This document shows positions 32,428-39,836 of a stretch of DNA of 64,000 nt, piece by piece; the stretch's first letter is position 1; each line of letters begins with the position of its first letter. The notes beneath the pieces are model-generated. The model saw nothing but the letters and a program-made list of their open reading frames with translations, did not search any database and had not been told where the DNA came from. The position numbers and the translations under genes are program-made. The DNA lies in the NCBI RefSeq assembly GCF_051486985.1, contig NZ_JAHVDV010000019.1, positions 37,166 through 101,165 on the forward strand, in the 5' to 3' direction. Source of the stretch: CBFFRJ01 sp051486985. Its GTDB lineage: Bacteria > Pseudomonadota > Gammaproteobacteria > Enterobacterales > Enterobacteriaceae.

Positions 32428-34626
32428 TTACCCGGCATCCGGAAGCTTCTCCAGCAGCTTATCGAGCCTGATGGGATAATCCCTTACTCTTACGCCGGTT
32501 GCGTTATAAATGGCATTGGCGATAGCCGCGCTGACGCCGCAGAGTCCCAGTTCTCCCACCCCTTTCGCTTTCATGGGTGACGAGACGGGGTCGGTGTCAT
32601 CAAGGAAAATTACCTCCTGGCGCGGAACGTCGGCGTGAACCGGCACTTCATAGGTGGCCATGTCGTGATTGACGAAATAGCCACGCCCGGTGTCCACCGT
32701 TAACTCTTCCATCAGCGCCGCCCCAAGCCCCATGGTCATAGCCCCGATGACCTGGCTGCGGGCCGTTTTCGGGTTCAGGATCCTTCCGGCGGCGCACACC
32801 GCCAGCATACGACGCACCCGCACTTCCCCTGAAGCGCTGTCGACCGCCACTTCAACAAAGTGTCCGGCAAAGGTGGACTGCTGAAACTGTTTATCCAGCG
32901 TGCCAAATTCTATCGTATCTTCGGCGGTCAGCGGGCCGTCCACGGTTGCCTCGGTGAGCGCCACACTGCGCGTTCCATCGTGAATTTGCCCATCGCTAAA
33001 TTCCGCTAACGCCGGGTCAAACCCGGTTTTATGCGCAATGGATTCACGCAGTTTTACGCATGCCGCATAGACGCCAGAGGTGGACGTATTGGCCCCCCAC
33101 TGGCCACCGGAACCGGCGGAGACCGGGTAATCAGAATCCCCCAGCCGGACCACCACGTTCTTCAGCGGCACTCCCAGCATTTCAGCGGCCGTCTGGGCAA
33201 TAATGGTGTAACTGCCGGTGCCGATATCGGTCATATCCGTCTCGACGGTCACCACGCCCTGTGCATCCAGGTGCACTCTGGCACCTGAAGGGCCCACCAG
33301 ATTGTCGCGGAAACCGGCAGCCATGCCCATGCCGATTAACCAGCGCCCCTCGCGGACCTGCGCGGGCCGAGGATGGCGCTGCGCCCAACCGAAACGTTCC
33401 GCACCGGTACGCAGACAGGCGATCAACTGACGCCGGGAGAAAAAGCGTTCCGGGTGCGCCGGATCCACCTGAGTATCATTCAGCACACGAAATTCAACCG
33501 GATCGATCCCGGCCTTTTCAGCCAGTTCATCAATGGCGATTTCGAGCGTCATCAGCCCTGGCGCCTCGCCCGGCGCGCGCATGGAATTCCCCTCAGGCAG
33601 ATCAAGGGTTGCCAGACGCAATCCGGTATGACGGTTGGCACCGGCATAGAGGAAGCGGGTCTGATTTACCGCTGTCTCCGGCGCGCCGCCTGGCAGATTG
33701 CCCGACCAGCTGAGGTGCTGTATGGCGGTGATATGCCCCTGCTCATCGGCACCCAGGCGGATGTGCTGCAGGGTTGCCGGGCGATGGGTGGTGTTATTGG
33801 GAATAAAGGGTCTTGGCAGCATCACTTTGACCGGGCGGTTAACCGCCCGCGCGCCCAGCGCGGCCAGTAAGGCATCACTGCGCAAGAAGAGTTTGCCGCC
33901 AAAGCCGCCACCAATAAAGGGCGAGATGATACGCACATTGTCGGCAGCGATGTTCAGCGTTTTCGCCAGCTCATTTTTCCACCAGTTAATCATCTGGCTG
34001 GAGGTCCATACCGTTAACTTATCCCCCTCCCAGGCGGCCATAGAGGCATGGGGCTCCATTGCCATGTGGCTTTGATCGGGGGTGGTATACCAGGCATCCA
34101 GCGTCACGGATGCCTCAGCGAAAGCGCGTTCAACATCGCCGGTCATGTTATCCGGCGTATCTTCCGGCGGCTCGGTGACAGCGGTTTTTTCTTGCGCGAG
34201 ATGGTAATGGCCCGCTTCCGGGGCATAGTCCACCTTGACCAGCCCGGCGGCCGCACGCGCCTCTTCAAAACTGTTTGCCACCACCAGCGCGATGGCCTGG
34301 TGGTAATGTTCAATCTCAGGGCCGCCCAGCAGCGCGGCGGCGTTCATCTCTCCCTTACCGAGCGCACCTGCAGTGGCATGGGTAATGACGGCCAGCACAC
34401 CGGGTGCCGCTTCTGCCGCCTGTACATCAAGAGAGGTGATGCGTCCTTTGGCAATGCCGGAGCCGACCACGTGTCCGTAGGCTACCCCCGGCAGCGTGTC
34501 GTGCCATTCGTAAGCATAGGTGGCGGTTCCGGTAGTTTTCAGGGGGCCATCAATACGATTGACGGGTTGACTGATCACTCTGAGTTTATCAATGGGGTTC
34601 GTCCCGGCAGGTTTTTCAAATTTCAT
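32428..34626 (-). CDS. paoC: PaoC, molybdenum-binding subunit of aldehyde oxidoreductase
   Basis: PaoC holds the molybdenum-MCD cofactor and oxidises aromatic and other aldehydes. From the ATG at 34626 (MKFEKPAGTNPIDKLRVIS) it has 732 residues, the E. coli length. Cofactor loops include SPFIGGGFGGKLFLRSDAL and GSGGQWGANTSTSGVYAAC, and the catalytic Glu lies in KGVGELGLCGVSAAIANAI. A longer open frame exists upstream but overlaps paoB and is not used. The start overlaps the end of paoB by 11 bases. Confidence 0.95.
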   Translation of the reverse strand: MKFEKPAGTNPIDKLRVISQPVNRIDGPLKTTGTATYAYEWHDTLPGVAYGHVVGSGIAKGRITSLDVQAAEAAPGVLAVITHATAGALGKGEMNAAALLGGPEIEHYHQAIALVVANSFEEARAAAGLVKVDYAPEAGHYHLAQEKTAVTEPPEDTPDNMTGDVERAFAEASVTLDAWYTTPDQSHMAMEPHASMAAWEGDKLTVWTSSQMINWWKNELAKTLNIAADNVRIISPFIGGGFGGKLFLRSDALLAALGARAVNRPVKVMLPRPFIPNNTTHRPATLQHIRLGADEQGHITAIQHLSWSGNLPGGAPETAVNQTRFLYAGANRHTGLRLATLDLPEGNSMRAPGEAPGLMTLEIAIDELAEKAGIDPVEFRVLNDTQVDPAHPERFFSRRQLIACLRTGAERFGWAQRHPRPAQVREGRWLIGMGMAAGFRDNLVGPSGARVHLDAQGVVTVETDMTDIGTGSYTIIAQTAAEMLGVPLKNVVVRLGDSDYPVSAGSGGQWGANTSTSGVYAACVKLRESIAHKTGFDPALAEFSDGQIHDGTRSVALTEATVDGPLTAEDTIEFGTLDKQFQQSTFAGHFVEVAVDSASGEVRVRRMLAVCAAGRILNPKTARSQVIGAMTMGLGAALMEELTVDTGRGYFVNHDMATYEVPVHADVPRQEVIFLDDTDPVSSPMKAKGVGELGLCGVSAAIANAIYNATGVRVRDYPIRLDKLLEKLPDAG

Positions 34627-35578
34627 CGTTAGCCCTCCCTTGCGCGATAACAGAGGCAAGCGTGCGTTTTGCCAGCGTGAGTTTAAACGCGTTGTCGGCG
34701 GTGGGTGTTGCGGTGGCAAACAGGTGGTCATAAACCGGCAGCGCCCCCTGCGACACGGCGTTATCCGCCTCTTCGAGCCGCCAGGGTTTGTGGGCGACAC
34801 CGCCCAGCGCCACGCGCCCGTTGCCGTCGGGCTGGATGATGGCAGCCACGGACACCAGCGCAAACGCGTAGGAGGCGCGATCGCGCACTTTTCGGTATAT
34901 ATGCACGCCGCCGGTGGCAGGAGGAAGCGTCACCCCGGTGACGAGTTCCCCAGGCTCAAGCACATTTTCAAGGTGCGGCGTGTCGGCAGGTGCCCGGTAA
35001 AATTCAGCCAGGGGGATACGGCGCTCCTCCCCGCCCGGAGTGACGGTCTCTACCACGGCATCCAGTAGCCGCATTGCGACCGCCATATCGCTCGGATGCG
35101 TTGCAATGCAGGCCTCACTCGCCCCCACTACCGCATGCTGGCGACTAAAACCCGTCAGCGCGGCGCACCCGCTACCGGGCCGACGCTTATTACAGGGCTG
35201 ATTCGTATCGTAAAAATAGGGACAGCGGGTACGCTGCAACAGATTACCTGCGGTCGTCGCGCGGTTACGCAGCTGACCCGATGCCCCCGCCAGTAGCGCA
35301 CGTGCAAGGACGGCGTAGTCGCGGCGCACCACCGGATGCGCCGCAAGATCGGTATTGCGCACCAGTGCGCCGATGCGCAACCCTCCCTCCTCTGTGGCCG
35401 AGATGCTATCGAGTCCCAGTCCGTTTACATCAATGAGATGAACCGGAGTTTCGATTTCAAGCTTCATCAAGTCGAGCAGGTTGGTCCCGCCAGCGATGAA
35501 CTTTGCCCCAGGCGTACGCTGTGCACTGGCGGCTGCCGCGGCGGCAGTCGTGGCGCGCTCATAGGTAAAAGCCTTCAT
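34616..35578 (-). CDS. paoB: PaoB, FAD subunit of aldehyde oxidoreductase
   Basis: The 320-aa product is the FAD-binding medium subunit: KFIAGGTNLLDLMKLEIETP binds the FAD pyrophosphate and GNLLQRTRCPYFYD follows. A Cys-containing loop (CNKRRPGSGCAALTG) matches the extra [4Fe-4S] cluster region of PaoB-type proteins. It overlaps paoA by four bases and paoC by eleven, so the subunits are translationally coupled. Confidence 0.95.
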   Translation of the reverse strand: MKAFTYERATTAAAAAASAQRTPGAKFIAGGTNLLDLMKLEIETPVHLIDVNGLGLDSISATEEGGLRIGALVRNTDLAAHPVVRRDYAVLARALLAGASGQLRNRATTAGNLLQRTRCPYFYDTNQPCNKRRPGSGCAALTGFSRQHAVVGASEACIATHPSDMAVAMRLLDAVVETVTPGGEERRIPLAEFYRAPADTPHLENVLEPGELVTGVTLPPATGGVHIYRKVRDRASYAFALVSVAAIIQPDGNGRVALGGVAHKPWRLEEADNAVSQGALPVYDHLFATATPTADNAFKLTLAKRTLASVIAQGRANDEI

Positions 35579-36165
35579 GATTCGCCCCCCTCCGCTACCT
35601 CTTCAATTGCAGCCAGAATGTTGGCATACGCGCCGCAGCGGCAGAGATTTCCGCTCATACGCTCGCGCACCTCTTCAGGCGTTCGTCGGGGCGGTGACAC
35701 CAGATCGTGCGTGACGTGACTAGGAATGCCCGCTTCAATTTCCTGCAACATCGCCACCGAGGAGCAAATTTGTCCAGGCGTACAGTAGCCGCACTGGTAT
35801 CCGTCATGCTCGATAAACGCCGCCTGCATGGGGTGAAGATTATCCGGCGTGCCGAGACCTTCAATAGTGGTTATCTCCGCATCCTGATGCATCACGGCAA
35901 GGGTCAGACAACTGTTGATCCTGCGCCCATCCACAATGACGGTACAGGCCCCGCACTGACCGTGATCGCAGCCTTTTTTACTGCCGGTCAGATGAAGATT
36001 TTCCCGCAGGGCATCAAGTAAGGTGGTGCGGGTATCCACGTCAAGCTGATGCATCACGCCGTTCACCTTCAGCGAAAGCGGCAGGATGACAGGTGCGGGG
36101 GTAGTACTGACGGTGTTCTCACGCGCAGGTGACAACGCTGCCGGGGTTTCGCCTTGGTTGCTCAT
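35575..36165 (-). CDS. paoA: PaoA, [2Fe-2S] subunit of aldehyde oxidoreductase, without Tat signal
   Basis: PaoA carries two [2Fe-2S] clusters passing electrons from PaoC to PaoB. The plant-type ferredoxin cluster is at KKGCDHGQCGACTVIVDGRR plus a later Cys, and the second cluster at GYQCGYCTPGQICSS and SGNLCRCGAYANI. E. coli PaoA starts similarly (MSNQGE) but then has a twin-arginine signal (RRDLIK followed by a hydrophobic stretch). Here residues 7-26 are a polar linker with no RR pair and no hydrophobic core, and the total is 196 aa versus about 229. The strong CTGGAGG site before this ATG argues against a missed upstream start. The complex should therefore stay in the cytoplasm. Confidence 0.9.
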   Translation of the reverse strand: MSNQGETPAALSPARENTVSTTPAPVILPLSLKVNGVMHQLDVDTRTTLLDALRENLHLTGSKKGCDHGQCGACTVIVDGRRINSCLTLAVMHQDAEITTIEGLGTPDNLHPMQAAFIEHDGYQCGYCTPGQICSSVAMLQEIEAGIPSHVTHDLVSPPRRTPEEVRERMSGNLCRCGAYANILAAIEEVAEGGES

Positions 36166-36366
36166 GCCAGGCCTCCAGTATGTTTTATTTATAGAAATCA
36201 GAAAAATTAACCGACGCTTTATGCGTTTTTTGAATAATGGTTAAGCATAGTCGCCAGGTGCGGCAGGATTATTCTTAAAAGGGAAACGGGCGAGGCGCAT
36301 CCGGTGGGCGGGTTTGCTGGCATAAAAGGGACAGAGCGTCTCTCTTATCCAGGAGTAACAGGAGGA

Positions 36367-36392
36367 AAACGCCGGAGCGTGAGGGCTCCGGC
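36367..36392 (-). terminator. Intrinsic terminator of the TonB-dependent receptor
   Basis: On the minus strand an 8-bp stem (GCCGGAGC / GCTCCGGC) with a six-base loop is followed by GTTTTCC, just after the receptor stop at 36400. Confidence 0.7.
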
Positions 36393-36399
36393 TGGAGGA

Positions 36400-38397
36400 T
36401 TAAAACTCGTAGCGCGCCCCTATATTGTAACGGCGTCCTTCCAGAATGGAGGTCTGGTTATAGGAGGTGACATGGAGCGGGTTAACATCGAACAGGTTAT
36501 AGACGCCTCCCATCAGGGTGATGTCTTTGGTCAGATGGTAACGGGCACCTAAATCAACCAGCGCATAAGCTTCTGTTGAGTTAGCGGTTCCGAGATCCGG
36601 CGTATTGCTGCGCCAGCTGGCTTTAGTCCACAACTCCAGGGCTTGTGCCGCATTCCAGGTCAGCGAGACGTTAGCCATGCTGCTCGGGTACTCACTCAAC
36701 GCATAGCCCTTATAAATGCCATTCTTCTGCTCGCTGTGAGTCCAGGTGTAGTTCGCATTCGCCTTCAGTGTGTCCGTTACCTGCCAGTCTCCGTTCAGCT
36801 CAAGTCCATAGATTTCTGCATCGCTGATGTTGAAATACTGGAACACCGTCTGCGCCACATAGCCATTGTACTGACAGGTCTGTGTCCCGGAGGCTGTGCA
36901 GATGGTTCTGTCGCTGATTTTGTTTTTAAACCGGGTGTAGAAGAGGGTCGCATCCAGCGCCAGTGCGTCCTGCTGCCAGTACAGGCCCACCTCGGTATTC
37001 ACACTCTCTTCCGGTTTCAAATCGTCATTGCCGATGCCGATTTCTGAATAGGGATAGGCACCGTAAACGCTGGTGAATCCGGCGTTGTTCTCCCGTAAAT
37101 CCGGTTTTTTATACCCTGCCGATACGCCCCCTTTCAGGGCCCAGCTTTCGTCGATAGTCCAGTTACCATAAAGCTTAGGGGTAACGTGGTAGCCAAAGTA
37201 GCTATCGTGATCCAGACGTGCAGAGGTGGTGAGCGTGAAGTCCGGCACCATCATCCACGCATCTTCTGCAAACAGCGCCCATCCGTCGCGGTGGATTTTA
37301 CTGACCGGCGTAACCCCTGGCGCGATTTTGTCCTCAATGCCAAAGGTGTCATCAAGCGAATTTCGGGTGAAGTTTGCCCCCACCGTGAGTTTGTGATCGC
37401 CAAGGGTAAAGGTATTCGCGCTATTGGCTTCAACATTACGTTGTTCAATAAATTGCGAAGACATGCCGGGCACACGGTATTCGGTGCGGGCTTTTTCGTA
37501 GCTGATGAAGTTCCTCGCCTCCACCAGGTCATCGCCATACCAGGCATGTTGAGAAAGCGAGGCCGCCTCACGCTCAAACCCCCAGTACCACGCGCTGTCG
37601 TTATGCGTTTTCTCCTGCAGTCCCCGTGATGCATTAAGCTCCCATAGCTGGGTGTCAACGGGAGACATCGACACGGTAGCATCCAGATTTCCGGCCTGGT
37701 GCTTAACAAAACGCTCGTCGTTCACGCTGTCGTCATCACGGCGATCGAGATAGTCAGCACCGACGCTGATCCCAAGCTTACCGGGGATAACCGGCCCCAT
37801 GACAAAAGCATTGGTCTGATTCGTGTTGCCGTATTCGCTCTTCTCCTGAAGGAAGTAGTTGTCCTCCAGCACGCCGGTCCATCTCTCAAGGTTGAACGCC
37901 TTTTTGGTGATAACGTTAACCACGCCGCCAATGGAGTCGGATCCATAGAGCGAGGACATCGGCCCACGGATAACCTCAATGCGCTCAATGGCGGCGAGCG
38001 GCGGCATAAAGTTCGCCTCCGACCCGATGTGATGACCGTAAGGACGGGATTCGCGGGTGCCTTGTTTAATACCGTTCACCATGTACGCGGTGTAGGTTGA
38101 CCCCATGCCGCGCATCTGCACATCCCCTGACGCCAGGCTACCGTTTCCACTGCCCGTCAGCACACCGGGCATTTCGTGCAGTGCCTCCGTAACATTCTGA
38201 TTCGAGCGGGTGTTCAGCGCTTTTTCGTCAACCACGGATATGGTGGCAGGTGCTTCGCGCCGTTCCTGGCTAAAGCCGGTGGCCGTCACCACCAGCTCAT
38301 CTTCATTTTTTGTCTCGTTATCTGCGGCCAAAACAGCAGCGGGAAGGTGTGCGAGGGCGAGCGTCATCGCCACGGCTATGCGTGTCTGGGTAATCAC
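36400..38397 (-). CDS. TonB-dependent outer-membrane receptor, CirA/IrgA-like
   Basis: Such receptors import siderophores or other iron chelates. The 665-aa product starts at a GTG with AAGGA seven bases upstream and has a signal peptide ending ...AVLAADN, then a TonB box (DELVVTATG). The plug (about residues 45-165) includes DVQMRGMGSTYTAYMVNGIK and IERIEVIRGPMSSLYGSDSI. A barrel follows, ending in RRYNIGARYEF with terminal Phe. The ligand is not deducible. A Fur-box-like inverted repeat lies about 170 bases upstream. Confidence 0.85.
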   Translation of the reverse strand: MITQTRIAVAMTLALAHLPAAVLAADNETKNEDELVVTATGFSQERREAPATISVVDEKALNTRSNQNVTEALHEMPGVLTGSGNGSLASGDVQMRGMGSTYTAYMVNGIKQGTRESRPYGHHIGSEANFMPPLAAIERIEVIRGPMSSLYGSDSIGGVVNVITKKAFNLERWTGVLEDNYFLQEKSEYGNTNQTNAFVMGPVIPGKLGISVGADYLDRRDDDSVNDERFVKHQAGNLDATVSMSPVDTQLWELNASRGLQEKTHNDSAWYWGFEREAASLSQHAWYGDDLVEARNFISYEKARTEYRVPGMSSQFIEQRNVEANSANTFTLGDHKLTVGANFTRNSLDDTFGIEDKIAPGVTPVSKIHRDGWALFAEDAWMMVPDFTLTTSARLDHDSYFGYHVTPKLYGNWTIDESWALKGGVSAGYKKPDLRENNAGFTSVYGAYPYSEIGIGNDDLKPEESVNTEVGLYWQQDALALDATLFYTRFKNKISDRTICTASGTQTCQYNGYVAQTVFQYFNISDAEIYGLELNGDWQVTDTLKANANYTWTHSEQKNGIYKGYALSEYPSSMANVSLTWNAAQALELWTKASWRSNTPDLGTANSTEAYALVDLGARYHLTKDITLMGGVYNLFDVNPLHVTSYNQTSILEGRRYNIGARYEF

Positions 38398-38565
38398 TGA
38401 AGCGTCCTTAACGTGGGTTTAAAGTGGGGCGTAAAGGCGGTTAATGTTGACAGTCTCCACCTGCATCGCGGCTTTGCGTGAAGGTTCCAACCAAAAGGTA
38501 ACGCGCGCTCTGCTTCTCACCGGTTGTGAAGACATGTCATTTTTCTTTACAGTTGTTTACGTGTC

Positions 38566-38596
38566 GCAAATGGTAATCAATCTTAATATCATTTGC
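38566..38596 (-). promoter_or_regulatory. Candidate Fur-type operator for the receptor
   Basis: The outer arms GCAAATG / CATTTGC form an inverted repeat across 31 bp. The minus-strand core AATGATATTAAGATTGATTA resembles the NAT(A/T)AT hexamer pattern of Fur sites. It lies about 170 bases before the receptor start, consistent with iron repression but only by resemblance. Confidence 0.4.
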
Positions 38597-38753
38597 AATT
38601 GTGATGTATGCGACTTGTGCAGCGCTTATTATTTTTGCGGATGACCGCAGACGTGCCCTGGTTATCTGCTCGCGGCGCGTTTCAAAAGACGGGAGAGCGA
38701 GTAAGGCGTGTAGGTATCACGTCGCGTTGAGGTAGGGGAAGTGAGTTGCGGGG

Positions 38754-38786
38754 CGAAAATAGCAAGCGGCTGTGGCCGCTCGCTAT
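38754..38786 (-). terminator. Probable terminator of the acetoin reductase gene
   Basis: A 12-bp stem with one mismatch (ATAGCAAGCGGC / GCCGCTCGCTAT) and loop TGTG is followed on the minus strand by TATTTTCG. It lies about 70 bases after the reductase stop. Confidence 0.55.
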
Positions 38787-38852
38787 GGGTTCTGGCATCA
38801 AGAGGGAATAAACGTCTTTAAAAGGATGCCTGTTGTCGCCTGCGGGTTGCGG

Positions 38853-39632
38853 TTAGCGGTAGACAATCCCACCGTCAATGAGAATAGCCTGGCCGGTTAC
38901 GTAGTCTGAATCAGGGCCCGCCAGGTAAGAGACCAGACTTGCGACGTCGTCCGGGGTTTCTGCACGGCCCAGCGCAATACCTTCCACGTATTTTTTGTAC
39001 GTTTCTCCGACTGGCGCACCTGTAATCTCGGCAAAGCGCTGGTCAATTTCGGTCCACATGCCGGTGCCAACAATCCCCGGGCAGTAGGCATTTACCGTGA
39101 TCCCACGACTGGCATACTCTTTGGCAGCCGCCTGCGTCAGCGCGCGCACCGCGAACTTGGTCGCGGAGTAAATGCCCAGCATGGCGAAGCCGTCATGCCC
39201 GGCAATAGAACAGGCGTTAATAATTTTGCCTTTCTGTTTACGCTCTTCGAATTTTTTCGCAGCGGCCTGGATGCCCCAGAGGGTACCCTGCACGTTAATG
39301 CGCATAATGTTGTCCACTTCCTGCGGCGTAACATCCGAAAGAGGCTGCACCTGCGCAATACCCGCATTGTTAACGATAATGTCAAAACCACCCAGTTCAC
39401 GCTCGGCGCGGGCGACGGCTTCATAAACCTGTTCGCGATCGGAAATATCAGCCACAAAGGTGGCAGCCTTGCGCCCCAGCGCGCGCACTTCAGACGCCAC
39501 GGTTTCCAGAGCTTCTGCGTTCATATCCACCAGCATGACTGACGCGCCATCTTTTGCCAGACGCAATGCGATACCGCGCCCAATCCCCTGCCCGGCACCT
39601 GTCACCAACGCGACTTTATTTTCAATTGTCAT
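38853..39632 (-). CDS. Acetoin (diacetyl) reductase, SDR family, BudC-like
   Basis: The 259-aa short-chain dehydrogenase resembles BudC-type (S)-acetoin-forming diacetyl reductase / 2,3-butanediol dehydrogenase. It has the NAD site VTGAGQGIGRGIALRLAKDG, IIVNNAGIAQVQP, the catalytic YSATKFAVRALTQAAAKEY (Tyr/Lys) with Ser in NACSIAGHDG, and the C-terminal DYVTGQAILIDGGIVY. It interconverts diacetyl, acetoin and butanediol with NAD(H). It is divergent from an AcoK/MalT-type regulator that may control it. Stereochemistry cannot be decided here. Confidence 0.85.
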   Translation of the reverse strand: MTIENKVALVTGAGQGIGRGIALRLAKDGASVMLVDMNAEALETVASEVRALGRKAATFVADISDREQVYEAVARAERELGGFDIIVNNAGIAQVQPLSDVTPQEVDNIMRINVQGTLWGIQAAAKKFEERKQKGKIINACSIAGHDGFAMLGIYSATKFAVRALTQAAAKEYASRGITVNAYCPGIVGTGMWTEIDQRFAEITGAPVGETYKKYVEGIALGRAETPDDVASLVSYLAGPDSDYVTGQAILIDGGIVYR

Positions 39633-39836
39633 ACTTTCTTCACCTCATCCTGACTGAAAACGCTGCATTTACCACAGCAGATATGCAGTTACAGTACCGC
39701 CAGCAAGCCAGGGTGGCCTACCCCCTCTGATGGGGGGGATCCTGCACAACGGGCGGTTATCCGGGCACAACGCTGGTGACGATGCGGCTCCTTCGGTACA
39801 CTCAGGGAAAAGAAACATTAACGAGGTCGCGGTTGC

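Noticed and set aside
33261..33713. Plus-strand open frames opposite paoC
   Set aside because: They are shadows of the GC-rich paoC codons; the minus-strand product matches PaoC over its full length.
38444..38644. Plus-strand 66-codon frame upstream of the TonB receptor
   Set aside because: It covers the putative Fur site and has Cys/Val-rich random composition; it is treated as non-coding.
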